This document shows, one piece after another, positions 1 to 9,098 of a stretch of 64,000 bases of DNA; position 1 is the first letter of the stretch; the number at the start of each line of letters is the position of its first letter. The notes under the pieces were generated by a model. It was given only the letters and a program-made list of their open reading frames with translations. It did not search any database and was not told the DNA's origin. The DNA lies in contig NZ_JAHXGQ010000015.1 in assembly GCF_019375475.1 (NCBI RefSeq), positions 62,001-126,000 on the forward strand. The letters run 5' to 3'. Position numbers and translations under genes: made by a program. Source of the DNA: Saccharothrix obliqua (lineage in GTDB: Bacteria; Actinomycetota; Actinomycetes; Mycobacteriales; Pseudonocardiaceae).

Positions 1-437
1 GTGCGGTGGACGAACCGGGCCACGCTGGCGTCGGCCGCCAGCACGGTCCGCGTGTACCGGGACGGCCCCTCCGCTCCCGCCGCGCCCCGGAACCAGGCTT
101 CGCTCACGTCGTCCGGCACGCCGTGGTAGGTCTGCACCACCTTGTGCCGCAACCGCAAACCCGCGCTGACCAACCCGGCCCGCCGGTCCTGGGCGTGCAC
201 CACGTCCGGCTGCCACGCCCGCAGCGCGTCCCGCGCCCACCGCCCCGCCTTCAGGTCGGTCTTCCCGGCCACCGTCACGGGTTCGTGCAGCCCTTCGATC
301 AACTCGCCGTCACGCGCGGGCGCGGGGCCGAACACCCGCACCTCCGCCTCACCGGACGCGGCCAGCGTCGTGGCCAACCGCACCGTCACGTCCACCGGGC
401 CACCCCGGTCCTGCGTCAGCAGGTAGGCGATCCTCAC
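1..437 (-). CDS. Glycosyltransferase, N-terminal part (cut by window edge)
   Basis: Partial gene. The GTG start at 437 lies in a GTGA overlap with the stop of the upstream glycosyltransferase, so the two are translationally coupled. About 145 codons are visible, beginning MRIAYLLTQDRGGPVDVTVR. This is the first beta strand and glycine-rich loop of a GT-B (GT4-like) donor/acceptor domain. A segment around residues 80-100 (PDVVHAQDRRAGLVSAG) matches the usual PDVVHaH region. The catalytic C-terminal domain lies outside the window. By context it adds a sugar to the repeat unit of the polysaccharide made by this operon. The fold is clear; the sugar specificity cannot be read. Confidence 0.8.
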   Translation of the reverse strand, partial: MRIAYLLTQDRGGPVDVTVRLATTLAASGEAEVRVFGPAPARDGELIEGLHEPVTVAGKTDLKAGRWARDALRAWQPDVVHAQDRRAGLVSAGLRLRHKVVQTYHGVPDDVSEAWFRGAAGAEGPSRYTRTVLAADASVARFVHR

Positions 438-1522
438 CGGAAACCTCCCACGAGCTTCTCCACCAGGTTCGCGATCTGCTCGCTCACCCGCACCGAGTCG
501 AACAACAGCTCCGCCCGCCGCCGCCCCATCAGGCCCTCGTCGGCGGTCAGCACGGGGTCGGCGAGCCGCACCGCGACGGCACGCGCCAACGCCGCCTCGT
601 CACCCGCCGCCACGACCGCGCCCGCGTCCCCGACGCTCTGCCGCACACCGCCCACGTCGAACGCCACCACGGACCGCCCGCTCGCCATCGCCTCCAACGG
701 CACCAGGGCCATGCCGTCGGCGCGGGACGGCACCACCACCACGTCGGCGGCGGTGTAGAAGTCGGCCACCGCCGCGTGGTGGCCCCACCACCGCACCGAC
801 GGGTGGTCGCAGATCTCCTGCCACTCCTCCCGCATCGGCCCGTCGCCGACCAGCACCAGCCGCGCGTCCGGCACGGCACCCAGCACCGCGGGCCACGCGC
901 GCAGCAACTGGTCCTGGCCCTTGAGCGGCGCCAGCCTGCCGACGCACACCGCGGTCGGCACGTCCGGCAGGCGCAGCCTGCGGCGCGCGGCGACCCGGCT
1001 GCGTGGTCGCAACGCCGAGGTGTCGACCCCGTTGCACACCACCTCGGCCGGTGTCCGGACGCCCGCGGCCCGCCCCGCGGCCAGCTCGTCGTCGCTGACG
1101 CACACGAGCTGGTGCGTCCACCGCGCCGCGTGCCGCTCCCACACCGTCGCCGCCCGCCGCAGCACGCCCTGCGCGGTCTGGAACGACCACAGGTGCGGCT
1201 GGAAGACCGTCGGCACGGCGCCGCGCACGGCCAACCGGCCCGCGAGCCCCGCCTTGGAACTGTGCAGGTGCACCACGTCCGGCCGGAGCGCGGCGAGGCT
1301 GCGGCGCAGCAACCGGGTCTCGGCCCACGTGGCGAAACCGGGCGTGCGCCCGGCGGGCCAGTCGTGCGCCCGGATGCCGGCGTCACCCAGTCTGAGCGCG
1401 AGCGCGCCCGGTGGGCAGACGACGTCCACCGCCCAACCCAGGTCCCGCTGTGCGGTGGCCAGTCCCAGCACCACCGCCGCCACCCCGGCCTCGACCGGTT
1501 GGGTCACGTGCACGATCTTCAT
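434..1522 (-). CDS. GT4-family glycosyltransferase
   Basis: A 362-residue, full-length GT-B enzyme that would transfer a sugar from an NDP-sugar to the growing lipid-linked polysaccharide at the inner membrane face. The N-terminus MKIVHVTQPVEAGVA is the first Rossmann strand. PDVVHLHSSKAGLAG (about residues 84-98) is the acceptor-domain signature. VCVGRLAPLKGQDQLL (about 194-209) starts the donor domain. DGMALVPLEAMASG (about 269-282) is the EX7E-type nucleotide-sugar motif, with Asp in the first acidic position. The ATG overlaps the stop of the flippase gene (ATGA), and its own stop overlaps the next GTG. No transmembrane segment is apparent. Linkage and sugar are unknown. Confidence 0.9.
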   Translation of the reverse strand: MKIVHVTQPVEAGVAAVVLGLATAQRDLGWAVDVVCPPGALALRLGDAGIRAHDWPAGRTPGFATWAETRLLRRSLAALRPDVVHLHSSKAGLAGRLAVRGAVPTVFQPHLWSFQTAQGVLRRAATVWERHAARWTHQLVCVSDDELAAGRAAGVRTPAEVVCNGVDTSALRPRSRVAARRRLRLPDVPTAVCVGRLAPLKGQDQLLRAWPAVLGAVPDARLVLVGDGPMREEWQEICDHPSVRWWGHHAAVADFYTAADVVVVPSRADGMALVPLEAMASGRSVVAFDVGGVRQSVGDAGAVVAAGDEAALARAVAVRLADPVLTADEGLMGRRRAELLFDSVRVSEQIANLVEKLVGGFR

Positions 1523-2925
1523 CGGCGCACCTCACGCAGCTCGCGAACCGTGCGGCGGTCGGCGAGCAGTGCCGCCGCCGTGTAGCCGAACACCAGCACC
1601 AGCCCCTCGCCGACCGCACCGGGCAGCGTGGGACCGGCCAACCCACCGAGCAGGCGGGACAACGCGAAGCAGCACACCGCGCCCGCCGCGACCGCCGACA
1701 CCGCGCGCCACGGGTGTGGCGGCGCGGTGCCGTCGCGCGCCAGGACCACCCACGTCGGCACGACCACCAGCCACACCACCACCAGTTGCGCGGCGGCCAC
1801 CGCGACCACGCCGAAGCGGGTCGCCACGCCCAGCGCCACCACCAGCGCCACCAGGTGGGTCAGCTCCAGCACGAGGTAGCGGCGGGCGTGCCCGGCGGCG
1901 CGGATCACCTGGTACCACAGGTGGAGGAGCCCGAAGCCGAGCCCGTACCCGCACAGCAGCACCAGCGGCAGCGCCGCCGGCGCCCACCGCTCGCCGAACA
2001 GCGCGACCCGGTCCGCCATCGCCGCGACCACCGCGTACAGCCCGCCGGTGACCACCAGCGCGGCGTGCGTGAACCGACCGGCCGCCGCCGCCAGCTCGGT
2101 CCGCCGCCCCTCCCGGACCAGCCTGGCGCACAACGGGAACGCGACACCGCCGAGCACCACCGCGACCAGGACGTAGGGCACCCACGCGATCCGGTACGCC
2201 AGCGAGTAGACGCCCACCGCCTCCGCGCCGAGGACGTGCCCCACGGCCAGGTAGTCGACGTTGACCAGCAGCACCGCCACCAACGCGCCCGGACCGACCA
2301 CGCGGATCCACCGCACCGCCTCCACCGCCGCGTCGGGGTCCCACGCCGGCCGCACGCGCACCCCGACCGCCATCCCCAGCAGCGGTTGCGCGACCGCCGT
2401 GCACAGCAGCCCCAGCACCAGCGACACCGGACCGGAACCCAGTGCCGCCAGGCCGATCGTGAGCACCGCGCCGAGCACCGCCGCGCCCGCGTCGGGCAGC
2501 ATCCGCCGCCGGAAGTCCAGGTCCCGGTGCAGCAGGGCGAGCTGGACACCACCCGCCGCGGTGAACGGCAGGCCGAGCGCGGCGAGCCGGACCAGCGGCG
2601 CGACCGCCGGCGCGTCCAGCGCCGCCGCGATCGCGTCCGCCGACACGGCCAGCAGCAGCGCCAACGCCACACCCGCCCCGACGCTGAGCGTGAGCATCGT
2701 GCCCGCCACCCGGCGCGGGTCGAGACCCGTGCGGCTGATCACGTCGTACACGCCCATCGACTGCACGACCTGGCCGATGTTCACCACCGACACGGTCAAC
2801 GCGACCAAGCCCAGCCCCTCCTCGGTGAGAAACGCGGCGAGCACGAGCGTGACGGCGGCCTGGCCGCCCTTGCCGACCAGGTTGACCAGGAACAGCCACA
2901 GCGAGCCGCGCACCGCACCGGTCAC
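1519..2925 (-). CDS. Wzx-like polysaccharide flippase (MATE/MVF-type)
   Basis: A 468-residue integral membrane protein of the polysaccharide-transporter (oligosaccharide flippase) family, expected to flip the undecaprenyl-linked repeat unit outward. It begins MTGAVRGSLWLFLVNLVGKG, the typical first helix with a charged patch and VGKG turn. About 12-14 hydrophobic segments follow, with the family-typical stretch VQSMGVYDVISRTGLDPRRV near residue 60. The GTG at 2925 sits in a GTGA overlap with the GT87 gene. The reading frame stays open far upstream, but that extension lies inside the GT87 gene and looks like its shadow, so it was dropped. Length fits the family. Confidence 0.88.
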   Translation of the reverse strand: MTGAVRGSLWLFLVNLVGKGGQAAVTLVLAAFLTEEGLGLVALTVSVVNIGQVVQSMGVYDVISRTGLDPRRVAGTMLTLSVGAGVALALLLAVSADAIAAALDAPAVAPLVRLAALGLPFTAAGGVQLALLHRDLDFRRRMLPDAGAAVLGAVLTIGLAALGSGPVSLVLGLLCTAVAQPLLGMAVGVRVRPAWDPDAAVEAVRWIRVVGPGALVAVLLVNVDYLAVGHVLGAEAVGVYSLAYRIAWVPYVLVAVVLGGVAFPLCARLVREGRRTELAAAAGRFTHAALVVTGGLYAVVAAMADRVALFGERWAPAALPLVLLCGYGLGFGLLHLWYQVIRAAGHARRYLVLELTHLVALVVALGVATRFGVVAVAAAQLVVVWLVVVPTWVVLARDGTAPPHPWRAVSAVAAGAVCCFALSRLLGGLAGPTLPGAVGEGLVLVFGYTAAALLADRRTVRELREVRR

Positions 2926-4160
2926 GGCTGTCCACTGAGGACTCGACGACGGGCGTGCAGGGCGATCGCCGCCCACGCGACCACCACGGCGACACCGTCC
3001 GCGGTGACGCTCGCCCGGCCGCCGAGCAGCGCGCGGAGCGCGGTGTCCGCGAAGTGCAGGTGGACGAAGGGGACCAGCGCCGCACCGACCGCGACCCCGA
3101 GCAGCGGATCGCGGTCGCGCCACCACGCCACCGCCGCGCACACCAGCGCGGGCACGGCGATCAGCACGTCGCCGGGCTGGTGCACCACGCACACCACGAC
3201 GGCCAGGCACGTCAGCAGGTCCGCCGCCGCACCCCGGTCGCCGACCGCGGCCAGCCGCCGCACCAGGACCGCGCTGACCGCCAGCACGCCGAGCAGGGCG
3301 ACCAGTTCCGCGCCCGGCGGCAGCCACCCGGTCACCCGGAACAACACCGCCGCCACGTCGACCCGTTGCGCGGTGGGCGAATCCACCGCGCCGTAGGGCG
3401 TCGCGCCCGCGTGCTCCAGGTTCCGCCCGACGACGTCCAGGAACGCGCCGACGCCACCACCGCCGACCACCAGCGGCACCACCGCGACCAGGCTCGCCAC
3501 CGCCGCGATCGCCGTGCCGCCCCACGCCACCCGCCGCGAGCCGCGCACGAACAGCAGCACCGCGAGCGGCAACCCGAACTGGGGTTTGAGCCACGCCAGG
3601 GCGAGTGCCGCCGCCGCCAAGCCGGGGTGCGCGCGCCGCGCCAGCAACGCACCCGCCGCGCCCACCGCGATCAGCGGGTTGACCTGCCCCACGTACAACT
3701 GGGCCTTGCCCACCTGGCTGGTCACCAGCAACGCCGCGACCACGATCGCGCCCGGCACGAGCGGCGCGCGGACGTGCCCGGCGGCCAGCACCGCGAGGAA
3801 CACCAGCAGCAGCAACGAGACCAGCGCGAACGCCACCGCGCCCACCCGGTAACCCGGCAACGCGAACGGCGCGTGCAGCAGCAGGTGGTACGGCTGGTAG
3901 AGGTTGAACGCCTGCCGCACCGGCCAGTGCGCGAACATCGCCGCCGGGTCGTACGGGTTGCCGCCCGCCAGGAACTCCCGGATCGGGAAGTAGAGCGCGT
4001 CCCGGAAGTCCTGCATCCGCTCTTCGGCACCGTTGGCGGGCGTCGGCAGCGGCGCCTCCCAGGACGGCCGCAGCGCCCGCCACGCGCTGAACCCGCCGAT
4101 CGCCGCCGCCACGGCCGCGATCACCGACCGCCGGTCCACCCCGACCAGTTCCCGCCTCAT
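2922..4160 (-). CDS. GT87 (DUF2029)-type polyprenyl-phosphate mannosyltransferase-like membrane protein
   Basis: A 412-residue polytopic membrane protein resembling actinobacterial GT87 alpha-mannosyltransferases, GT-C enzymes that use polyprenyl-phosphate sugars outside the membrane. A basic N-terminus and first helix are followed by a long extracytoplasmic loop with GGNPYDPAAMFAHWP (about residues 65-79), as in the family. Next comes LYQPYHLLLHAPFALP, then multiple helices. LAWLKPQFGLPLAVLLF, with its conserved K-PQ, is another family hallmark. ATG at 4160 is in an ATGA overlap with the Wzz-like gene, which supports this start. The exact donor is not determinable; phosphatidyl-inositol-mannoside or arabinan-type roles cannot be excluded. 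Confidence 0.8.
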   Translation of the reverse strand: MRRELVGVDRRSVIAAVAAAIGGFSAWRALRPSWEAPLPTPANGAEERMQDFRDALYFPIREFLAGGNPYDPAAMFAHWPVRQAFNLYQPYHLLLHAPFALPGYRVGAVAFALVSLLLLVFLAVLAAGHVRAPLVPGAIVVAALLVTSQVGKAQLYVGQVNPLIAVGAAGALLARRAHPGLAAAALALAWLKPQFGLPLAVLLFVRGSRRVAWGGTAIAAVASLVAVVPLVVGGGGVGAFLDVVGRNLEHAGATPYGAVDSPTAQRVDVAAVLFRVTGWLPPGAELVALLGVLAVSAVLVRRLAAVGDRGAAADLLTCLAVVVCVVHQPGDVLIAVPALVCAAVAWWRDRDPLLGVAVGAALVPFVHLHFADTALRALLGGRASVTADGVAVVVAWAAIALHARRRVLSGQP

Positions 4161-5047
4161 GCGAGCACCACCGCGACCACCGCCGTGCCCGGGGGCAGCA
4201 CGCCCACCGCGCCCGCCAACGCCTCGTGCCGACCGGCCCGCGGCGCGACGGCGACCAGCGCGACCCCGTCGCCGGGTTCGAAAGCCTTGTCCGGCAAGCG
4301 GGTCGCCAGTTCCTCCGCGCGACCGGTGAGCGCCGGGTCGACCGCCACCACCCGGGCGGGGCGGGCCGCGGCGTCGAGCAACGCGGTCAGCTTCGCCACC
4401 AGGTCCGGCGCGTCGTCGGCCAGCACGGGCACCGGGTGCCGGACCCCGGACGCGCTCAGCGCCACCCGCACGGCGTCGTCCACGCGCGTGCGCCGCAGGT
4501 GCCGCACGACGGCCAGCGCGACACCGGCCACCGCACCCGCCAGGAGCGCCAAACCCAGTGCCAGCGGCCAGTCCGGCGACACGCGTGCCACGTCGGGCTG
4601 GTCCAGCACGCGCAGCTTCGCCGCCGGCGCGAGCAGGTCCGCCTCCACCACGGCCCGCGCCACGGCGGTGGCCTCGACCACCGCCTGACTGGCGGACGGC
4701 GCACGCACCGTCAACCGCGCCAGCCCCGACGCGGGCACCAGTTCCACCGTCACGCGCTCCGCCTCGACACCGGTCCGCGCCAGCACGGACGGGCTGCGGG
4801 CCAGTTCCACCAGCGCGGGCAGCCCGAGTGCGGTGACCTCGCCGTACTGCGGCGCCTCCGGTGTGGCCGGACCGGCGAGCAACCCGACGCGCGCGCGGTA
4901 CTCGTCGCCCTTGAGCGCGGTCGCCGCCAGCACCAGCGCGGCCACCAGCACACCCGCGGCAGCGCACTCCAGGACCAAACGCACCGCGCCGACCCGCGTG
5001 GCCGGGCGGACGACGTGCCGGACCCAGCCCCTCTCGCGTGGACTCAC
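4157..5047 (-). CDS. Wzz-like chain-length protein with degenerate kinase-like tail
   Basis: A 296-residue protein with two transmembrane helices, near residues 26-45 and 178-198. The extracytoplasmic domain between them starts with KGDEYRARVGLLAGP, as expected for Wzz/polysaccharide co-polymerase proteins that set chain length. After the second helix, about 95 cytoplasmic residues end in GDGVALVAVAPRAGRHEALA and a VVAVVLA strand. This resembles the end of the BY-kinase (CapB-type) fold, but no Walker A (GEGKS-type) or Walker B is visible and no tyrosine cluster follows. It is therefore probably a kinase remnant with structural function only. The start at 5047 is the GTG of a GTGA overlap. 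Confidence 0.75.
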   Translation of the reverse strand: MSPRERGWVRHVVRPATRVGAVRLVLECAAAGVLVAALVLAATALKGDEYRARVGLLAGPATPEAPQYGEVTALGLPALVELARSPSVLARTGVEAERVTVELVPASGLARLTVRAPSASQAVVEATAVARAVVEADLLAPAAKLRVLDQPDVARVSPDWPLALGLALLAGAVAGVALAVVRHLRRTRVDDAVRVALSASGVRHPVPVLADDAPDLVAKLTALLDAAARPARVVAVDPALTGRAEELATRLPDKAFEPGDGVALVAVAPRAGRHEALAGAVGVLPPGTAVVAVVLA

Positions 5048-6102
5048 CGCTGGATCCCCCAGGTGCGCAGGAGTTCGTCGTAGGACCGCATCAACGCGCG
5101 CGGGTCGTGGGCGCGGGCGACCGCCGCGCGGCCGGCCGCACCCTCCGCCGCCCGCTTGGCCGGGTCGAAGAGCAACGCGCGCAACGCTCCCGCCGCGGCG
5201 TCGGGGTCGCGTGGCGGCACCACCACGCCGCCGCCGCCGATCAACGCCTCGCCGACGCCGTCCACGTCCGTCGCCACCACGGGGAGACCGGCGGCGAGCG
5301 ATTCCAGCACCGCCACCGGCATCCCCTCCCAGTCGCTGGTCAGCACCGTCACGTCGGCCGCCGCCAGCAGGTCCGGCACGTCCGGCCGGTTGCCCAGGAA
5401 GCGCACGCCGGTCAACCCGGCGGCGGCGCGCTCCAACGCGGGCCGCAGCGAGCCGTCGCCCGCGAGCCACAGCTCCGCGCCGCCGCCGATCCGCGCCCAC
5501 GCGGAGAGCAGCACGTCGTGCCGCTTCTGCGGTTCCAGGCGGGCCAGGCACAACGCGACCGGGACGTCCGGGTCGGCGCCCAGCGCGGACCGCACGGTCG
5601 CCCGGTCCACGCGCGGTTCCTGCGGGAACACCGCGTTGGGTATCACCAGCGGGCGCAAACCGTGCTCGCGCAACCGCGTCGCGGTCGCCTCCGCCACGGC
5701 GACCACCGCGCGGGACGTGTGACGCAGCAGGCGTGCCGCGCGGGGGTAGTCGGCGTCGGCGAGGCCGTGGCACACGGTCAGCAGCGGCAGCCGGCGGGGC
5801 AGCAGCGCCAGCCGGGCGACCACGCTCGCGGACACGTTGTGCGCCAGCACGACCTCGGGCCGGAAACTCGTGACGGCCGCCCTGGTGGCCGCCGCGGCAC
5901 GCAGCACGCCGACCGGCCGGCGACGCGGCACGGGCACCGGGAAGGTCGGCACGCCCAGCCCGCGCAACGCCTCGGCCCGGTGCCCGCCGCCACTGGCGAC
6001 GGCGGTACGCCAGCCGAACTCCCCGCCGGCGCGGGCCATCCCGGCGACCAGGGCCTCCGCGCCGCCGGCACCCATCTCACTGATCACGTGGAGCACACGC
6101 AT
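5044..6102 (-). CDS. GT4-family glycosyltransferase
   Basis: A 352-residue GT-B glycosyltransferase. MRVLHVISEMGAGGAEALVA is the classical GT4 start with a glycine-rich loop. PEVVLAHNVSASVV (about residues 79-92) marks the acceptor domain. VALCLARLEPQKRHDVLL (about 181-198) opens the donor domain. SDWEGMPVAVLESLAAGLPV (about 257-276) is a complete EX7E motif. The enzyme should act at the cytoplasmic membrane face on the lipid-linked intermediate. It overlaps the upstream Wzy-like gene by 26 bases, more than the usual 4, which is the one irregular junction in the operon. Sugar specificity is unknown. Confidence 0.9.
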   Translation of the reverse strand: MRVLHVISEMGAGGAEALVAGMARAGGEFGWRTAVASGGGHRAEALRGLGVPTFPVPVPRRRPVGVLRAAAATRAAVTSFRPEVVLAHNVSASVVARLALLPRRLPLLTVCHGLADADYPRAARLLRHTSRAVVAVAEATATRLREHGLRPLVIPNAVFPQEPRVDRATVRSALGADPDVPVALCLARLEPQKRHDVLLSAWARIGGGAELWLAGDGSLRPALERAAAGLTGVRFLGNRPDVPDLLAAADVTVLTSDWEGMPVAVLESLAAGLPVVATDVDGVGEALIGGGGVVVPPRDPDAAAGALRALLFDPAKRAAEGAAGRAAVARAHDPRALMRSYDELLRTWGIQR

Positions 6103-7330
6103 CCGTTCCCCTTCGACGCAGGTCGGCCGCGGCGACGACCGCGACCAGCGACCACAACGGCAGGTAGTACTGCTGGGACAGGAAGGTGGAGGCCACGACG
6201 ACCGCGATCAACGACGCCTGCACGGCCGCCGCGCCACGCCGGTCGCCCGCGCGCAGCACCCGTTCCGAGGCGACCGCCGCGACCGCCAGCAGGCCGGTGA
6301 ACAGGGCCCAGCCCGGCACACCCAGCTCGGCGGCCACCTCCAGGTACATGTTGTGCGCCACCGGCGACTGCTCGTCCGCCTCGGCGTTGCCGGAGGCGGC
6401 GACGTAGCCGTCCCGGAACCCGCCCGGCCCGACCCCGAGCACCGGGTGCTCGGCCAGCATCCGCGCCGCGGCCTGCCACCGCAGCTCGCGGGTGTCCACA
6501 TTGGTCTCCGCGATGTGCGCCTTCTCCCGCACGGCCCGGTCCAGCAGCGGCCCGCCGAACAACAGCACGCCGAGCGCGACCCCGACGACCAGCACCACGC
6601 CGACCAGCACCGCCCGCGCCGGCACCGCGCGCCGGACCACCAGCCACAGCGCGGCGGCGGCCAACGCGAGCGCGCCACCCCGCGAGAACGTCGCCGCCGC
6701 GCCCGCCACCAGCACGACCGCGACCGAACCCAGCACCACCGCGCGCCACGGGAACCGGGTCGGCGAACCCGATTCCCGCGGCTGCCACGCGGACCGGCGG
6801 TTCCCGCGCGGTTCCCGCCGGTACCGCGTCGGTGGTGCGCCGACCAGGGCGATCAGCAGCGGCAGGGCGGCGACCAGGAAGTAGGCCAGGTCGTTCGGGT
6901 CCTCCAACGGCCCGGTGGCGCGCGTCTCGCCCTCCGCCACCAGGCTGTGCAACGCGCCCAGCCCGGCGACCGCCGCACCCGCGACGGCCGAGGCGAGCAG
7001 GGCGCGCACCGGCACCTCGCGGGCCGCCACGTCCACCAGGACCACCGTGATCACCAGGAACGGCAGCCAGCGCTGGAGGTAGCCCACCGCGTACGGCCCG
7101 CCCACGTGCACCGCCGTGGACGCCAGCAGCACCACCGCGAACGCCGCCAGCACGCCGTGCACCGGGTGCGGTCGCGGCAGGCGGCGCCGGTACGCGCACC
7201 GCACCACCCACACCGCGGTGAGCAGCGCGGGCGCGACCTTCGCCGCCTGGGGGTGCGCCGCGAGCAGGTAGCCCTCCAGCGGCGCCAGTGCGACGGTCGC
7301 GCACGCCAGGAGGCGCAGCAGCCCGGTCAT
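6077..7330 (-). CDS. O-antigen ligase/Wzy-like polymerase membrane protein
   Basis: A 417-residue polytopic membrane protein with about 11 hydrophobic helices and the long extracytoplasmic loop characteristic of Wzy_C/O-antigen-ligase proteins. Within the loop, LRWQAAARMLAEHPVLGVGP and GGFRDGYVAAS are followed by SPVAHNMYLEVAAELGVPGW. These contain the conserved GxGPG and HN(M/L)yLevlae motifs of the family. It is the only polymerase candidate in the cluster, so it probably joins repeat units, in partnership with the Wzz-like protein; a ligase role is the alternative. ATG at 7330 forms an ATGA overlap with the deacetylase gene. Confidence 0.85.
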   Translation of the reverse strand: MTGLLRLLACATVALAPLEGYLLAAHPQAAKVAPALLTAVWVVRCAYRRRLPRPHPVHGVLAAFAVVLLASTAVHVGGPYAVGYLQRWLPFLVITVVLVDVAAREVPVRALLASAVAGAAVAGLGALHSLVAEGETRATGPLEDPNDLAYFLVAALPLLIALVGAPPTRYRREPRGNRRSAWQPRESGSPTRFPWRAVVLGSVAVVLVAGAAATFSRGGALALAAAALWLVVRRAVPARAVLVGVVLVVGVALGVLLFGGPLLDRAVREKAHIAETNVDTRELRWQAAARMLAEHPVLGVGPGGFRDGYVAASGNAEADEQSPVAHNMYLEVAAELGVPGWALFTGLLAVAAVASERVLRAGDRRGAAAVQASLIAVVVASTFLSQQYYLPLWSLVAVVAAADLRRRGTDACAPRDQ

Positions 7331-8271
7331 CCCGCGCGTTCCAGCCGTTCGACGGGCCGCACCCGCAGGTCCGCGCCCAACCGCGCCACGTGCTCACCGG
7401 TGCCGACGACCGCGAAGTGCGCGCGCAGGGCGTCGAGCACCCAGCCCAGCAGCTCGACCTTCCGCGTGGCGGGCACCGCCATGCCGGGGAAGAACTCCAT
7501 GCCGGGCGCGTCGGCCGCGCCGAGCACGTCGGTCGGGTGCAGCAGCAGCGACGGCGACACGCCGCGCAACCGGCACAACCGCAGCGCGGCCCGGAAGTAG
7601 CCGCGGGCCAGGGCGGGGGAGACCTGGTGGAGCCGCACCAGGTAGGAGCCGTGGATGGGCACGCGCAGCAGCGGCATGGTGGTCACCGGCAGCTCCACCG
7701 GACCGGTGTCCCAGCGGTAGGCGCGGTTGGGCGCGCGCACCCGGTCGAAACCGCCGAACAGCTCGTCGCTGTCCGTTGTGGACGGTGCGGTCCGGTTGTG
7801 GTAGTACCGCGCCAGCGGGCCGATCCAGGTCGGCAGCGTGCTGGCGTCGTAGCGGTAGCCGCGCTCGGCGAGCACGGCCAGCAGGTCCGCCGTGACGCTG
7901 TAGCCGGGTCCCCGGAAGCCGACCGGGCGCGGCGCGCCTGCGGCGGTGATGGCGTCCTCGGTGCGGACCACCTCCGCCTCCACCTCGGCGCGCGAGTACC
8001 GGTGCAGCCACGGCTCGTGGCCGTAGGAGTGGTTGGCGACCTCGTGCCCGGCGGCGGCGATCGCGGCCACGGCGGCGGCGCCGTCGTCGCGCTCGGCGTC
8101 CGCGCCGACCACGAACACCGTCGTGGTGAGGCCGTGCTCGCCGAACACCTCCAGCAGCCGGGGCGTGGCGGCGGGCAGGAAGCTCGGCATCCGCTGCCAC
8201 GCCGGGTCGCCGTGGGTCTTCAGGTACGCCCAGAGGTTGTCCAGGTCGAGGGAGACGCTGGCGACGTTCAC
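7327..8271 (-). CDS. Polysaccharide deacetylase-family protein
   Basis: A 314-residue NodB-fold carbohydrate esterase without signal peptide. SLDLDNLWAYLKTHGDPAW near the N-terminus supplies the first metal-site Asp region (SxDxD). GHEVANHSYGHEPWLHR (about residues 75-91) gives the HSxxHE-type metal ligands. GFRGPGYSVTADLL (about 113-126) is the catalytic R-P-P/G loop. The C-terminus keeps a His in LLLHPTDVL. Similar proteins in exopolysaccharide operons are annotated as DUF3473/polysaccharide deacetylases acting on N-acetyl or O-acetyl sugars. GTG at 8271 has a GGAGGCG ribosome site and a GTGA overlap with the preceding gene. Cytoplasmic location is inferred from the missing signal. Confidence 0.85.
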   Translation of the reverse strand: MNVASVSLDLDNLWAYLKTHGDPAWQRMPSFLPAATPRLLEVFGEHGLTTTVFVVGADAERDDGAAAVAAIAAAGHEVANHSYGHEPWLHRYSRAEVEAEVVRTEDAITAAGAPRPVGFRGPGYSVTADLLAVLAERGYRYDASTLPTWIGPLARYYHNRTAPSTTDSDELFGGFDRVRAPNRAYRWDTGPVELPVTTMPLLRVPIHGSYLVRLHQVSPALARGYFRAALRLCRLRGVSPSLLLHPTDVLGAADAPGMEFFPGMAVPATRKVELLGWVLDALRAHFAVVGTGEHVARLGADLRVRPVERLERAG

Positions 8272-9098
8272 ACCGCCTCCCGGTCCGGCACGGCGGGCGT
8301 CGCGACGGGCCGCGCGGCCCGGCCGAGCACCAGCACGCCCAGCACGACGAGCCCGACGCCCGCCGCCACCCACCACTCGCGGCCGGGCGTGATCCGGTCG
8401 CCGAGCACCAGCAGGCCGACCGCGGAGGTGACGACGACGGTCACCGAGTCCATCGTGGCGACGGCGGACGTGGCGGAACCGCGTTGCAGGGCGACCGCGA
8501 GGCACGTCTGCCCGACCAGCGCGGCGGCGACCATCAGCCACAGCAGCGGGCGCAAGGGCAGTTCCGGCAGCGGTTCGTCGGCCAGCGACCGGCCCACGAC
8601 GGCCACCACCGCGTACGCCACGCCCGCCGCGATCGCGATCGGCATCAAACCGGTCGCCCGGCGGGACACCGCGAACACCGCGACCAGCGGCAGGCCCAGC
8701 ACCAGGAAACCGATGCCGGTGGGTATGTCGGCGGCCACCGACGACGCCGCCGCGCCCGCCAGCAGCACCAGCCCCAGCGCCATCGCCACCAGCACGGCCA
8801 CCTCCACCGGCCGCACCCGCCAGCCCAGCGCGAGCACGCCGAACGCGGTGGCGACGCCGACCGCGCACGACGAGCCGGCCTGCACCAGGTACAGCGGCAG
8901 CTCGGCGCGGGCCAGGAAGGCGAGCGCGAAACCGCCGACCTGGCCGGTGAACCCGAGCAGGTACAGCCGGTCGGCGGCCAGGCGGGCGAGCAGGCCGAAG
9001 CCCCGACCGGGCGCGGCGCGGCGGGCGGCGACGGTCTGCGCCACGATGCCCAGCGCGTACATCGCCGTGGCGGCTGCGAGTGCGAGATATCCGGGCAC
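8268..9098 (-). CDS. DMT/EamA-like multi-helix membrane protein
   Basis: A 276-residue membrane protein with nine to ten hydrophobic helices and short loops, resembling drug/metabolite (DMT) or EamA-type transporters. It starts MPGYLALAAATAMYALGIVA and ends with a hydrophilic tail. It is the first gene of the exopolysaccharide operon; its stop overlaps the deacetylase GTG. A role in moving a small precursor or an accessory export role is possible, but no substrate can be assigned. The upstream 80 bases hold an AT-rich promoter-like stretch. The gene is very hydrophobic along its whole length, so the family assignment rests on topology more than on motifs. Confidence 0.7.
   Translation of the reverse strand: MPGYLALAAATAMYALGIVAQTVAARRAAPGRGFGLLARLAADRLYLLGFTGQVGGFALAFLARAELPLYLVQAGSSCAVGVATAFGVLALGWRVRPVEVAVLVAMALGLVLLAGAAASSVAADIPTGIGFLVLGLPLVAVFAVSRRATGLMPIAIAAGVAYAVVAVVGRSLADEPLPELPLRPLLWLMVAAALVGQTCLAVALQRGSATSAVATMDSVTVVVTSAVGLLVLGDRITPGREWWVAAGVGLVVLGVLVLGRAARPVATPAVPDREAV

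Noticed and set aside
1411-3396. Long open frames on the plus strand opposite the exopolysaccharide operon
   Set aside because: They are antisense shadows of real genes with high GC at third positions. Their translations are Arg/Pro/His-rich without domains, while the minus-strand frames have clear families and 4-base overlaps.
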